A stretch of 64,000 bases of DNA, taken from contig NZ_CP102293.1 of NCBI RefSeq assembly GCF_025152575.1, forward strand, positions 868,001-932,000, written 5' to 3'. The translations under genes were made by a program, and so were the position numbers. Origin of the DNA: Subdoligranulum variabile. Lineage in GTDB: Bacteria > Bacillota > Clostridia > Oscillospirales > Ruminococcaceae. The notes under the pieces are model-generated. The model did no database searches, was not told the origin of the DNA, and worked only from the letters and a program-made list of their open reading frames with translations. Of this stretch, positions 1-8,392 are shown piece by piece (the first letter of the stretch is position 1; the number at the start of each line of letters is the position of its first letter).

Positions 1-29
1 TCCATATCAAAAATCACGCCTTTGACCAT
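1..29 (-). CDS. HAD-superfamily hydrolase, N-terminal fragment
   Basis: Only the first nine full codons are in the window, reading leftward off the edge. The peptide MVKGVIFDMD matches the first HAD motif (hhhhDxD), in which the first Asp is the nucleophile of beta-phosphoglucomutase/phosphatase-like enzymes. A GGAAAGGA ribosome site sits about 10 bases upstream of the ATG, and a clear promoter lies just beyond it. The substrate cannot be told from this fragment. Confidence 0.7.
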
Positions 30-75
30 ACAGGTGCCGTCCTTTCCATCCCGTAAAACCGTTTTTCGCACGCCC

Positions 76-104
76 ATTGTACCGCATTTTCCCCGGCCCG
101 GCAA
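76..104 (-). promoter_or_regulatory. sigma-A-type promoter for the HAD gene
   Basis: On the minus strand TTGCCG and TACAAT are separated by 17 bp, and the HAD start codon lies about 47 bases downstream of the -10. It diverges from the ilvE promoter. Confidence 0.65.
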
Positions 105-132
105 GAGATTTTTGTTCCGGTGAAATTGGGGC

Positions 133-161
133 TTGTATTTACCGCTTTAGAGCGCTATAAT
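133..161 (+). promoter_or_regulatory. promoter of ilvE
   Basis: TTGTAT and a perfect TATAAT are 17 bp apart, giving a leader of roughly 70 bases before the ATG at 237. No T-box or leader peptide was recognised in that short leader. Confidence 0.7.
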
Positions 162-236
162 TGGGTAAACTGCTTCCGGGTTGCTGTGCGGCGGCCCGCC
201 TGGCGGCATTGTGATAAACTAGGGAGAGTGTAAATC

Positions 237-1313
237 ATGTTGGACATCAAAATCACCAGAACGACTGCGCCCAAGGCGAAGCCGCAGGACGAAAGCAAAT
301 TGGGTTTCGGCAAGATCTTCAGCGATCATATGTTCCTGATGGATTATACCGAAGGCGAGGGCTGGCATGACGCCCGCATCGTCCCCTACGGCCCGTGGGA
401 GATGGACCCCGCCACGACGGTCTTCCACTATGCGCAGGAGATCTTTGAGGGCATGAAGGCCTACCGTACCGCCGAGGGCAAGATCCAGCTGTTCCGCCCC
501 GACTGCAACGCCAACCGCTACAACGATTCCGCCGACCGTCTGGGCATGCCCCCCATCCCACCGGAGGACTTCGTCCAGGCTGTGAAAGCCATTGTGGATG
601 TGGATCGTGACTGGGTGCCCCATTCCGACGGCGCTTCGCTGTACATCCGCCCCTTCTGCATCGCCACCGATGTGGGCCTGGGCGTCCATGCGGCAAAGCA
701 CTACCGCTTTGCCATTATCTGCTCGCCCTCCGGTGCCTACTACGCCGAGGGTCTAGATCCCGTCCGTATCTACGTCGAGGATGAGTACATCCGTGCCGCC
801 CCGGGCCTGACCGGCTTCACCAAGTGCGGCGGCAACTACGCCGCTTCCATCAAGGCCGGCGAGCTGGCCGAGGAGCGCGGCTTCAGCCAGGTTCTGTGGC
901 TGGACGGCGTGGAGAAGAAGTACGTCGAGGAAGTCGGCTCCATGAACATCATGTTCAAGATCGACGGCAAGATCTACACCGCCGCCTGCACCGGCACCGT
1001 CCTGCCCGGCGTCACCCGCCGCTCCATCATCGAGCTGCTGAAGGACTGGGGCTATGAGGTCATCGAAGGCAAGCTGGCCATCGCCGACGTCATGAAGGCT
1101 GCCGACGAGGGCAAGCTGGAAGAGGTCTTCGGCACCGGCACTGCCGCCGTGGTCTCCCCCGTCAAGGAACTGGACTGGGAGGGCAAGGTGGCCCACATCA
1201 GCGGCGGCAAGATCGGCGAGCTGACCCAGAAGCTCTACGACACGCTGACCGGCATCCAGTGGGGCAAGCTGCCTGACACCAAGGGCTGGATCGTTCCCGT
1301 GGAAGAGCAGTAA
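237..1313 (+). CDS. ilvE: branched-chain amino acid aminotransferase
   Basis: 358-residue PLP enzyme of fold type IV that transfers the amino group between glutamate and the keto acids of Leu, Ile and Val in the cytoplasm. The sequence shows YIRPF near residue 136, the TKCGGNYAAS segment whose Lys196 should carry PLP, the VEEVGSMN segment and the C-terminal GTGTAAVVSPV loop. Length fits the eukaryote-like BCAT branch (about 340-365 residues). The ATG is preceded by AGGGAGAG at good spacing. It stands alone between its own promoter and a strong terminator, so it is monocistronic. Confidence 0.93.
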   Translation: MLDIKITRTTAPKAKPQDESKLGFGKIFSDHMFLMDYTEGEGWHDARIVPYGPWEMDPATTVFHYAQEIFEGMKAYRTAEGKIQLFRPDCNANRYNDSADRLGMPPIPPEDFVQAVKAIVDVDRDWVPHSDGASLYIRPFCIATDVGLGVHAAKHYRFAIICSPSGAYYAEGLDPVRIYVEDEYIRAAPGLTGFTKCGGNYAASIKAGELAEERGFSQVLWLDGVEKKYVEEVGSMNIMFKIDGKIYTAACTGTVLPGVTRRSIIELLKDWGYEVIEGKLAIADVMKAADEGKLEEVFGTGTAAVVSPVKELDWEGKVAHISGGKIGELTQKLYDTLTGIQWGKLPDTKGWIVPVEEQ

Positions 1314-1343
1314 ATCCGATTTTGTAAAATTCCAGTGTAAAAA

Positions 1344-1385
1344 AGCGCGCAGGGAAGCGAAAAAGGCTTCCCTGCGCGCTTTTTC
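1344..1385 (+). terminator. intrinsic terminator after ilvE
   Basis: A 15-bp stem, AGCGCGCAGGGAAGC pairing with GCTTCCCTGCGCGCT, closes an A-rich loop and is followed by a T run. Confidence 0.9.
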
Positions 1386-1417
1386 TTCAATTCTTTACAT
1401 TTTCTTAATACAGAATA

Positions 1418-1426
1418 TGGTATACT
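1418..1426 (+). promoter_or_regulatory. extended -10 promoter of the dlt-like operon
   Basis: TGGTATACT is an extended -10 (TGnTATACT) about 65 bases before dltA. The -35 is weak, as is common for extended -10 promoters. It starts a four-gene operon with short gaps. Confidence 0.5.
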
Positions 1427-1491
1427 GTTCACAACCCGGGACCGGTTTTCGGGCTGCTTTGCTTTTTTCTAATGATAAAAAGGATTTTTCC

Positions 1492-3003
1492 ATGAAACAT
1501 ATTCTGCAACTGCTGGACCGCACGGTCCGGCGCTGGGGTGCCCGCCCGGCCTTTGGCGACGAGCACGGCACTCTGACCTGGGCGGAGGTGGACTCCGCCG
1601 TGCAGCGCCTCGGCACCGCCCTGGCGGAGTACGCCGTACAGCACCGCCCGGTGGCCCTCTACCTGGACCACGAAGTGTCCTGTCTGCTGGCCATGCTGGG
1701 CACACTGGCCGCCGGCGGTTTTTACACCGTCCTGGATACCGCCCAGCCCCCTGAGCGGGTGCGGCGGATCACCGGCCAGCTGGAACCCGCTTTGCTGGTC
1801 ACCGATGCCGCCCACCGGGCGGCCGCCGACGCCCTGGGTCTTGTCTGCCCGGTGGTGGAGCTGGAGGAGGCACTGGCGGTGACACCGGACACCTTCCTGC
1901 TGCAGACGCTGCGGGAGCAGGCCATCGACACCGACCTGGCCTACGTCCTCTTCACCTCCGGTTCCACCGGTACCCCCAAGGGGGTGGCCATCCAGCACCG
2001 GGCCGTACTGGCCTACAGCGCCTGGAGCGCCGGGACCTTCGGCATCGATGAGACGACGGTCTTCGGCAACCAGACCCCTTTCTACTTTTCCATGTCGGTG
2101 ACCGATCTGTACACCGCTCTGCGCACCGGCGCACAGCTGCAGGTGATCCCCAAGCGGCTGTTCAGTTTTCCGGTGCAGCTGCTGGATTACCTGACCACCC
2201 ACGAGGTCAACACCCTCTACTGGGTGCCGTCCGCCCTGGGCGGCGTGGTGCGGTGGAAGGCGCTGGACTACACGGCACTGCCGCCGCTGCGCACCATCCT
2301 GTTTGCCGGGGAAACCATGCCCACCCCCTACCTGAACTACTGGCGGGCCCACTATCCCGGGGCGCTGTTCGCGAACCTCTTCGGCCCCACCGAGACCACC
2401 GACATCTGCAGCTACTATATCGTTGACCGGGATTTCGCCGACGACGAGCCGCTGCCCATCGGCCGTGCCTGCGACAACTGCGGCCTGCTGATCCTTACCG
2501 AAGACGGCCGGGCCGCCGCCCCCGGCGCGGTGGGCGAACTCTGCGTACGGGGTAGTTTTCTGGCGGCAGGATACTACAACATGCCCGACAAGACCGCCGA
2601 GCGGTTCTGCCCCAACCCGCTGCAGCCCCACTACCCCGAAACGATCTACCGCACCGGCGACCTGGTACGGTATGACGACCAGGGACTTTTGCAGTACATG
2701 GGCCGGGCCGACAACCAGATCAAACACATGGGCTACCGCATCGAGCTGGGGGAGATCGAGACGGCAGCCTTCGGGCAGGAGGGGCTGCAGAGCTGTGCCT
2801 GCCTCTACGATGCTCCCCGGGACCGGCTGGTGCTCTTTTACACCGGCAAAAAGGGCCTGGAGGAGGCACTGCGTCCCCGGCTGGCCCAGCGTCTGCCCGC
2901 CTACATGCAGCCCACGGTGTACCGCCGCCTGCAGGCCATGCCCCAGAATCAGAACGGAAAAATCGACCGCGCCGCATTGCGCGCCCTTTGCAAGGAGGAC
3001 TGA
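1492..3003 (+). CDS. dltA: D-alanine--carrier protein ligase-like adenylation enzyme (DltA-like)
   Basis: 503-residue ANL-family enzyme that should activate an amino acid (D-Ala in true DltA) with ATP and load it on the carrier protein encoded next. Adenylation motifs visible are the P-loop-like FTSGSTGTPKG (A3), FGPTETT (A5), YRTGDLV (A7), the hinge region GYRIELGEIE (A8) and NGKID (A10) with its conserved Lys near the C terminus. The start at 1492 is chosen because AAGGA lies upstream and the family N terminus begins there; an in-frame ATG at 1417 overlaps the promoter. Substrate specificity for D-Ala is inferred from the operon (carrier, MBOAT, SGNH protein), not from the pocket. Confidence 0.8.
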   Translation: MKHILQLLDRTVRRWGARPAFGDEHGTLTWAEVDSAVQRLGTALAEYAVQHRPVALYLDHEVSCLLAMLGTLAAGGFYTVLDTAQPPERVRRITGQLEPALLVTDAAHRAAADALGLVCPVVELEEALAVTPDTFLLQTLREQAIDTDLAYVLFTSGSTGTPKGVAIQHRAVLAYSAWSAGTFGIDETTVFGNQTPFYFSMSVTDLYTALRTGAQLQVIPKRLFSFPVQLLDYLTTHEVNTLYWVPSALGGVVRWKALDYTALPPLRTILFAGETMPTPYLNYWRAHYPGALFANLFGPTETTDICSYYIVDRDFADDEPLPIGRACDNCGLLILTEDGRAAAPGAVGELCVRGSFLAAGYYNMPDKTAERFCPNPLQPHYPETIYRTGDLVRYDDQGLLQYMGRADNQIKHMGYRIELGEIETAAFGQEGLQSCACLYDAPRDRLVLFYTGKKGLEEALRPRLAQRLPAYMQPTVYRRLQAMPQNQNGKIDRAALRALCKED

Positions 3004-3006
3004 ACC

Positions 3007-3240
3007 ATGCATACCATGGATGAGATCATGAACATTCTTTCCGAAGTGAAACCCGGCATCGAAGCGGGCCCCGACACCGAACTGGTGCGCACCGGCGTAC
3101 TGGATTCGGTGGACATCATGTCGGTGGTCATGGCCCTGGCCGAAGAATTCGACCTGGAGATCAGCCCGCTGGACCTGAAAGAGGAAAACTTTCACACACC
3201 GCAGGCGATCCTCGATCTGGTCAACCGGCTGGACGACTGA
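3007..3240 (+). CDS. dltC: D-alanyl carrier protein-like acyl carrier (DltC-like)
   Basis: 77-residue four-helix carrier protein. The DSVD motif supplies Ser34 for the 4'-phosphopantetheine arm, which carries the aminoacyl group from the adenylation enzyme to the membrane acyltransferase. Its length matches DltC (about 78-80). It starts three bases after the ligase stop, implying translational coupling. No phosphopantetheinyl transferase is seen nearby. Confidence 0.85.
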   Translation: MHTMDEIMNILSEVKPGIEAGPDTELVRTGVLDSVDIMSVVMALAEEFDLEISPLDLKEENFHTPQAILDLVNRLDD

Positions 3241-3266
3241 GCCGCTGACCCCTTAGGAGTTCGTCT

Positions 3267-4835
3267 ATGGCTTACAATTCCTTTCCCTACTTATGCATCT
3301 TCCTGCCGCTGTGCTGGCTGGCCTGGGCGCTGCTGCCCCAGCGGTACCGGCCCGCAGCCCTGCTGGGCGGCAGCCTGATCTTCTACTGGCTCACCGCCGG
3401 GACCTACACTGTCTGGCTGCTGCTGGCCGCTGCCCTGACCTGGGTGCTGGGGCTGGGACTGGGCCGTCTGCAGGTCTTGCAGGAGGCCACCGTGCCGGGG
3501 CTGGACAAGCCCGCCCGCAAGGAGGTCAAACAGCAGTTTGCCGCCCTCCAGAAAGGCATGGTAGCGGTGGGCGTCATCGGGCTGCTGGGCCTGCTGGTCT
3601 GGTTGAAATACCTGCCTTTCCTGGTCCGCACCCTCAACGCGGTGCTGGCCCGTCTGCCCATGGGCTGGCAGGTCACTTCCCCAAGTTTCGTGCAGCCTTT
3701 GGGCCTCAGTTTCTTCACGCTGATGGCCCTGAGCTATCTCTTCGACGTGCGGCGCGGCACCACCCGGCCTGCCGCCCACTACTGGCAGGTCCTGCTCTAC
3801 CTGAGCTTCTGGCCCCATGTGGTGGAGGGTCCCTTTGACCGCTGGGCCCGCATTTCCCCGGCTCTGCTGGACCCGCCCAAGCCCGATTACCGCACCTTCA
3901 CCTTCGGCGTCCAGCGGATCCTGTGGGGCATGATGAAAAAACTCATCATCGCCGACCGGGCCAACATGTACGTCAAGGCGGTCTTTGACGACTGGACCAA
4001 ATATTCCGGCAGTGCCGTCCTGGTGGCCACCCTGCTCTACACCCTGCAGCTCTACGCGGAATTTTCCGGCTGCATGGACATGGTGCTGGGTGCCGCCCAG
4101 TGTTTCGGTGTGCCGCTGGAGGAAAATTTCCGCCAGCCCTTCTTTGCCCGCAGTGTCAGCGAATTCTGGCGCCGCTGGCACATCACCCTGGGCGCCTGGC
4201 TGCGGGAATACCTGTTCCAGCCCGTCATCGTCAGCAAACCCATGATGCGCTTCGGCAAATGGTGCCGCACCCGGTTCGGCGCAGCGCTGGGCCGCAGCAT
4301 GCCGGTCTGGGCGGGCCTGCTGCTCACCTGGCTGGCCATCGGCATCTGGCACGGCGCCGGCTGGCTCTACATTGTATACGGGCTGTACTACTTTGCGCTC
4401 CAGTGGCTGGGCGAGGTCTGCGAGCCTGCGCTGCTGCGCCTTTGCCCCGCCCTGCCTCAGTGGCGCACCCGCCGCTGGTACAAACTGTGGCAGGTGGTGC
4501 GCACCTTTGTGCTCGTGAACTTCGGCATGCTGATCTTCCGCTCCAACGGCACCCGGGCGGCCCTCGACATGCTGGCCAGCCTGCGCCGCCCCTATACAGG
4601 CAGCCTGCTCATCAAGCTGGATGCGGCCGATCTGTGGGTGCTGGTCGTGGGTGCGGCGATCCTGCTGGCCGTGGACCTGGCCCACGAGCGGGGCATCGCC
4701 ATCCGCGAGGCCATCGCCCGCCGTCCCCTGCCGCTGCGCTGGGCCGTCTACTGCGGCGCCATGCTGGCGGTCATGATCTTCGGCGCTTACGGCGACAACT
4801 ACGATCCCGCTGCGTTCATTTACGCGCAGTTCTGA
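3267..4835 (+). CDS. dltB: MBOAT-family D-alanyl transfer protein (DltB-like)
   Basis: 522-residue polytopic membrane protein with about ten or more hydrophobic segments. The MBOAT signature is present: FWRRWHITLGAWLREYLF in the middle and the active-site His in IWHGAGW around residue 360. In the Dlt pathway it takes the aminoacyl group from the carrier protein across the membrane for teichoic-acid or other envelope esterification. It is somewhat longer than typical DltB (about 400). Alternative: an alginate O-acetylase-like MBOAT, but the adjacent adenylation enzyme and carrier favour Dlt. Confidence 0.82.
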   Translation: MAYNSFPYLCIFLPLCWLAWALLPQRYRPAALLGGSLIFYWLTAGTYTVWLLLAAALTWVLGLGLGRLQVLQEATVPGLDKPARKEVKQQFAALQKGMVAVGVIGLLGLLVWLKYLPFLVRTLNAVLARLPMGWQVTSPSFVQPLGLSFFTLMALSYLFDVRRGTTRPAAHYWQVLLYLSFWPHVVEGPFDRWARISPALLDPPKPDYRTFTFGVQRILWGMMKKLIIADRANMYVKAVFDDWTKYSGSAVLVATLLYTLQLYAEFSGCMDMVLGAAQCFGVPLEENFRQPFFARSVSEFWRRWHITLGAWLREYLFQPVIVSKPMMRFGKWCRTRFGAALGRSMPVWAGLLLTWLAIGIWHGAGWLYIVYGLYYFALQWLGEVCEPALLRLCPALPQWRTRRWYKLWQVVRTFVLVNFGMLIFRSNGTRAALDMLASLRRPYTGSLLIKLDAADLWVLVVGAAILLAVDLAHERGIAIREAIARRPLPLRWAVYCGAMLAVMIFGAYGDNYDPAAFIYAQF

Positions 4836-4866
4836 CGGGACCGATCACAAAACGGGAGTATCCTGT

Positions 4867-5865
4867 ATGTCTTTACAAACCTGGCAAAAAAACGCCCTCC
4901 GCATCATCGCCTTTCTGCTGGTGCTGCTGATGCTGGTGCTGGCCGTGGGCCATTACCTGATGCCCCAGTCCAACCGCTACCTGGAAGGCTACACGGCGGG
5001 CGGCATCCTGGGGGAGGACTTCGACACCATCGACGTGCTGGTCCTGGGGGATTCCAACGCCGCCCAGGGCATCGCCCCCATGAAATGGTACGATGAGCAT
5101 GGCATCACCGGCTACACCTACGCGGCGGGCTGGCTTTCCATGTACAACATCTACTACCGGCTACAGCAGATCTACGAGGAGCAAAGTCCCAAAGTGGTGG
5201 TACTCTGCACAGCGCCCGCCTACACCAAAAAGAGCAGCGAGAGCTATATGCAGAGCGCCCTGGGCGACATTGCCGACGAGCTGCTGCCGCTGCTTCGCTT
5301 CCATGACAACTGGAAGTATCTGCGCCCCGACAACCTTTTCACCGAGAAGGACTACAGCTGGCGGGACATCAACAAAGGCTACAGCCCCATCACCGATGTG
5401 GCCGCCCGCCCCAACACCGATTACATGTACGACACCGGCGCCAGCGAGTCCATCCCCTTCCTGGTGAAATTCTATATGCAGCGCATCCTGCAGCTGTGCG
5501 ACGACCACGACAGCGAGGTACTGCTGGTCACGGTGCCGGCAGCGGTGGGCTGGAACCTGGCCCGCCACAACGGCATCGCCGCCTTTGCCGAGGAAAACGA
5601 TGTTCCCTACCTGGATTTCAACATGGCGGACAGCAACCCCGGCATCGACTGGACCACCGACTCGGCAGACGGCGGCACCCACCTGAACTGGCTGGGAGCC
5701 CAGAAAGTCACCGAGGCACTGGGAGACTATCTGCTGGCGCACTACGACCTGACGGATCACCGCGGTCAGCCCGGCTACGAGACCTGGGACAGTGACGCCC
5801 AGAGCTACCGGGACCTGCTGCCGGAAATCAACCAGCGGGTGCAGGAAAACGCCGGCCTTGTATAA
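4867..5865 (+). CDS. dltD: DltD-like SGNH-fold exported protein
   Basis: 332 residues with one N-terminal membrane anchor (about residues 10-32) and an extracytoplasmic SGNH/GDSL-like domain: VLVLGDSNAAQGI holds the nucleophile-type Ser, and the DGGTHLN segment near the C terminus holds the Asp/His of the family. It fits the place of DltD, which assists final D-alanyl transfer outside the membrane. Sequence resemblance to classic DltD is limited, so the assignment rests on fold motif plus operon. Last gene of the operon; no close terminator follows before the promoter at 5917. Confidence 0.7.
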   Translation: MSLQTWQKNALRIIAFLLVLLMLVLAVGHYLMPQSNRYLEGYTAGGILGEDFDTIDVLVLGDSNAAQGIAPMKWYDEHGITGYTYAAGWLSMYNIYYRLQQIYEEQSPKVVVLCTAPAYTKKSSESYMQSALGDIADELLPLLRFHDNWKYLRPDNLFTEKDYSWRDINKGYSPITDVAARPNTDYMYDTGASESIPFLVKFYMQRILQLCDDHDSEVLLVTVPAAVGWNLARHNGIAAFAEENDVPYLDFNMADSNPGIDWTTDSADGGTHLNWLGAQKVTEALGDYLLAHYDLTDHRGQPGYETWDSDAQSYRDLLPEINQRVQENAGLV

Positions 5866-5916
5866 ATTGCACAAATGTGCAGTCCATTTTTGCAGCACAT
5901 TGTACATGCATTCCTC

Positions 5917-5945
5917 TTGCAAAGAAAGTCGAAATGTTGTAGTAT
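5917..5945 (+). promoter_or_regulatory. promoter for a short intergenic transcript
   Basis: TTGCAA and TAGTAT are 17 bp apart with no coding sequence downstream for nearly 400 bases. Confidence 0.6.
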
Positions 5946-5951
5946 AGAAGC

Positions 5952-6011
5952 ACAGAAAGCAATGACGCTTTGGAACGGTTGGTAAGGTCCACCGTACCAA
6001 AGCGCTTTTTT
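5952..6011 (+). ncRNA. candidate short RNA ending in a strong hairpin
   Basis: The promoter at 5917-5945 is followed within about 15 bases by a long hairpin (5966-6004): CGCTTTGG/CCAAAGCG extended by ACGGT/ACCGT and GG/CC around a TAAGGT loop, then six T. This would give a transcript of about 60 bases made up mostly of its terminator. It could be an independent small RNA or an attenuated leader for the region to 6180. No known RNA family was recognised. Confidence 0.4.
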
Positions 6012-6180
6012 GTGAAAGACTTTCTGGCAAGAGGAAGAATACCAGAGCGCCCTGCCGGTCATCCTGGAAGGGCATCCACTTGTAGAGGGGTGGGTTCCGT
6101 TCGATATACGAGCGGCAAGACGTTCTGTTTTTCTCCTTCTTTTTGAAACGGGACGGGGCAGTGGCCGTCCCGTTTTATTT
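6012..6180 (+). other. non-coding spacer ending in an intrinsic terminator
   Basis: No gene is seen. The stretch is rich in short complementary blocks and ends in a GC-rich stem (6146-6156 with 6165-6175, AAACGGGACGG/CCGTCCCGTTT) followed by TTATTT. A longer structured RNA running from 5952 to here is possible if the first hairpin is read through. Motifs of SRP RNA, tmRNA and RNase P were looked for and not found. Confidence 0.4.
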
Positions 6181-6262
6181 TTACCTTTTTCCCGGCGCCG
6201 GCGCGTTATGGGCCGGCGCTGTTTTCTTTTTGCCGGATTTTCTGCGAAATATCCCCGGGCGA

Positions 6263-6291
6263 TTGAAAAAAAGCGCCGGATGCGGTACAAT
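6263..6291 (+). promoter_or_regulatory. promoter of the esterase gene
   Basis: TTGAAA and TACAAT are 17 bp apart, about 43 bases before the start codon. Confidence 0.7.
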
Positions 6292-6333
6292 AAAACAAAC
6301 CTGTTGATTCTGTTAAAAGGAGCGCGGACCCTC

Positions 6334-7086
6334 ATGGTCGAAACCTTTACCACCCGGATCACCCCCTACGGGCTGGACCGCAAGGTCTTTCTCTATCTGC
6401 CGGACGACTGGCAGACATCCGGCAAGCGGTACCCGGTGGTGTATATGTTTGACGGACACAACCTGTTCTTTGATGCCACCGCCACCTACGGCACCTGCTG
6501 GGGACTGAAGGAATATCTGGATGCCCATCCCGAAGCCATCGTGGCGGCGCCTGAATGCAACCACGAGGGCAACCGGCGGCTGGAGGAATACTGCCCCTAC
6601 GATTCCGACTGGTTTGACGGCATCCACGGCACCGGCAAGGCCTATATGGACTGGCTGGTGGGGGAATTCAAGCCCTGGATCGACGCCCGCTATCCCACCC
6701 TGTCCGACCGGGCCCACACCGCCATCGGCGGCTCCAGCATGGGCGGGCTCATGAGCCTGTATGCCGCGACCCGCTACAACGATGTTTTCAGCAAGGGGGC
6801 CTGTCTGTCGCCGTCGGTACGGCTCTGCATGGAGCCGTTGACCGCCGATCTGCGCGCGGCCAGGCTGCGCAAGGACACCCGCTTTTATCTGAGCTGGGGC
6901 GAACGGGAAGCCCGCGACCAGCACCAGCTGGCCGAGTACACCCACAACGCCCTGACCGTGGCCCGGCTCCTCAGCGAAAAGGGTGCTGCGGTCTACCCCT
7001 ATTTTCAGATGGACGGACGGCACTGCGAAGCCGACTGGCGCCGCCAGCTGGACCGCTGCTTCCGTTTTCTGTTCGGCTGGGAATGA
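6334..7086 (+). CDS. alpha/beta-hydrolase esterase (esterase D/Fes-like family)
   Basis: 250-residue cytosolic hydrolase. The nucleophile elbow GGSSMGG (Ser near residue 138), the oxyanion-side VVYMFDGHN segment near the N terminus, an acidic residue after the sixth strand and the C-terminal GRHCEADWR His together give a Ser-Asp-His triad. This is the putative esterase family that includes esterase D, Fes-like siderophore esterases and XynZ-type feruloyl esterases. No signal peptide. The start at 6334 has AAAAGGAG upstream; longer in-frame starts lie upstream of the promoter. The substrate is unknown. Confidence 0.8.
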   Translation: MVETFTTRITPYGLDRKVFLYLPDDWQTSGKRYPVVYMFDGHNLFFDATATYGTCWGLKEYLDAHPEAIVAAPECNHEGNRRLEEYCPYDSDWFDGIHGTGKAYMDWLVGEFKPWIDARYPTLSDRAHTAIGGSSMGGLMSLYAATRYNDVFSKGACLSPSVRLCMEPLTADLRAARLRKDTRFYLSWGEREARDQHQLAEYTHNALTVARLLSEKGAAVYPYFQMDGRHCEADWRRQLDRCFRFLFGWE

Positions 7087-7125
7087 CCCGGCCGCGATAA
7101 CCGAACCCGAAGGAGGTATTTTCCT

Positions 7126-7680
7126 ATGTCAAAAGCTGTGATCTTTTTTGCCCCGGGCCTGGAGGAATGTGAAGGCCTGCTCTGCGTGGACCTGCTGCGC
7201 CGCGCCGGGGTGGAGGTGACCATCGCCGCGGTGGGCGGCAGCCAGACCGTGACCAGTTCCCATCATGTGAACATCGTAGCCGATGCCCTGGCCGAACAGG
7301 TGGACTACAGCGCCTATGACGCCTGCATCCTGCCGGGCGGCATCCCGGGCGTGAACAACCTGAAAGCCGACGCCACCGTGCGCAAGGTCTGCCAGGACTA
7401 CGCCGCTGCCGGCAAGACCGTGGCCGCCATCTGCGCCGGTCCCACCGTGCTGGCCAGCTTCGGTGTGCTCAACGGCAAGAAAGCCACCGTCTACCCCGGC
7501 ATGTACGGCGCGCTGACCGAGGGCGGTGCCGAGTACACCGGCCTGCCGCTGACCATCGACGGCAATATCGTCACCGGCGAAGCGCTGGGCGCCGCGATCC
7601 CCTTTGCCCTGGCCCTGGCCCGTCTGCTGGGCAGCGCTGAGGATTCCGACCGCGTGAAGAAAGCCATCGTCTACCAATAA
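7126..7680 (+). CDS. DJ-1/PfpI (YajL/ThiJ-like) family protein
   Basis: 184 residues, the full length of the family. The nucleophile cysteine lies in AICAGPTVLASFG near residue 105, with the conserved Glu near the N terminus (GLEECEG) that polarises it. Family members act as glyoxalase III, deglycase-like or redox-protective proteins. AAGGAGG precedes the ATG. It ends at a terminator shared with the convergent methylglyoxal synthase gene, which makes a role in methylglyoxal detoxification attractive but unproven. Confidence 0.88.
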   Translation: MSKAVIFFAPGLEECEGLLCVDLLRRAGVEVTIAAVGGSQTVTSSHHVNIVADALAEQVDYSAYDACILPGGIPGVNNLKADATVRKVCQDYAAAGKTVAAICAGPTVLASFGVLNGKKATVYPGMYGALTEGGAEYTGLPLTIDGNIVTGEALGAAIPFALALARLLGSAEDSDRVKKAIVYQ

Positions 7681-7689
7681 GAGCAAACA

Positions 7690-7730
7690 AAAGAGGCTGT
7701 TTCCCAAGGGAAACAGCCTCTTTGCTTTTT
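7690..7730. terminator. bidirectional terminator between the DJ-1 gene and mgsA
   Basis: A near-perfect palindrome (AAGAGGCTGTTTCCC with its complement, AA loop) has T-rich sequence on both sides, serving the two convergent genes. Confidence 0.88.
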
Positions 7731-8133
7731 ATTTCCGGCCTCGCTGCAGTTCGATCCAGGCCAGATCGCCGCGCTCCAGGCCGTGGATGAGCACCTCCGC
7801 CGTGGCGATGTTGGTGGCCACCGGAATGGTGTGCATATCACACAGACGCAGCAGCGTCACATCATTGGGTTCTCCGGGCTTGGCCGCTACCGGGTCCCGG
7901 AAGAACAACAGCATGTCCACTTCCCCGCAGCCAATCATGGCCGCGATCTGCTCAGATCCGCCACGCCGCCCCGGATACAGGCACCGTACCGGCAGTCCGG
8001 TGGCGTCGTGCACGATCTTGCCGGTTACGCCGGTGGCGACCAGCTCGTTCTCCGACAGGATCCGGACGTACGCCGTACAAAACTGTGCCATCAATTCCTT
8101 GCGGGAATCATGGGCGATCAACGCGATTCTCAT
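7729..8133 (-). CDS. mgsA: methylglyoxal synthase
   Basis: 134-residue enzyme converting dihydroxyacetone phosphate to methylglyoxal and phosphate, a bypass relieving phosphorylated-sugar stress. Motifs: AHDSRKELM at the N terminus, TGVTG phosphate-binding loop, GGSEQIAAMI, and FFRDPV with the catalytic Asp, then LLRLCDMHTIPVATN. The ATG at 8133 is preferred because AGAGGGAG precedes it and the family starts with M-I/A-L-I-A-H; an upstream in-frame start at 8166 would add 11 residues. The usual PMGGDQQ loop is GRRGGSEQ here. Confidence 0.92.
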   Translation of the reverse strand: MRIALIAHDSRKELMAQFCTAYVRILSENELVATGVTGKIVHDATGLPVRCLYPGRRGGSEQIAAMIGCGEVDMLLFFRDPVAAKPGEPNDVTLLRLCDMHTIPVATNIATAEVLIHGLERGDLAWIELQRGRK

Positions 8134-8192
8134 GACGAATACTCTCTCCCTCTGGGGGTCCACCATGACCCCGAAACAATACTATCTTTTAT

Positions 8193-8221
8193 ATGATACG
8201 GCAATTTCCCTAAAATTGCAA
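8193..8221 (-). promoter_or_regulatory. promoter of mgsA
   Basis: TTGCAA and TATCAT are 17 bp apart on the minus strand, about 60 bases before the start. Confidence 0.7.
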
Positions 8222-8328
8222 GTGCCGCAGCAAGCAAACCGCCAAAACTGCGGGGATTTTTTAGATAGTTCTCGTCGTTTTGCCTAAATCAAGTTGGGAA
8301 AGTTTGGCAAAACGGCGCGCGTTGTCCA

Positions 8329-8337
8329 TGTTATAAT
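8329..8337 (+). promoter_or_regulatory. extended -10 promoter of the lectin gene
   Basis: TGTTATAAT is a perfect extended -10 (TGnTATAAT); no good -35 is seen at 17 bp. Confidence 0.55.
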
Positions 8338-8392
8338 AAAGGAAATCACAGGGGGTATCCCCGGGGGATGCCCTGCCAAAGGAGGATCTACC

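Noticed and set aside
5952..6180. Assignment of the spacer to 6S RNA or SRP RNA.
   Set aside because: The SRP GGAAG/AGCAG core is absent, an early terminator interrupts the region and a 6S-like long closing stem could not be drawn convincingly.
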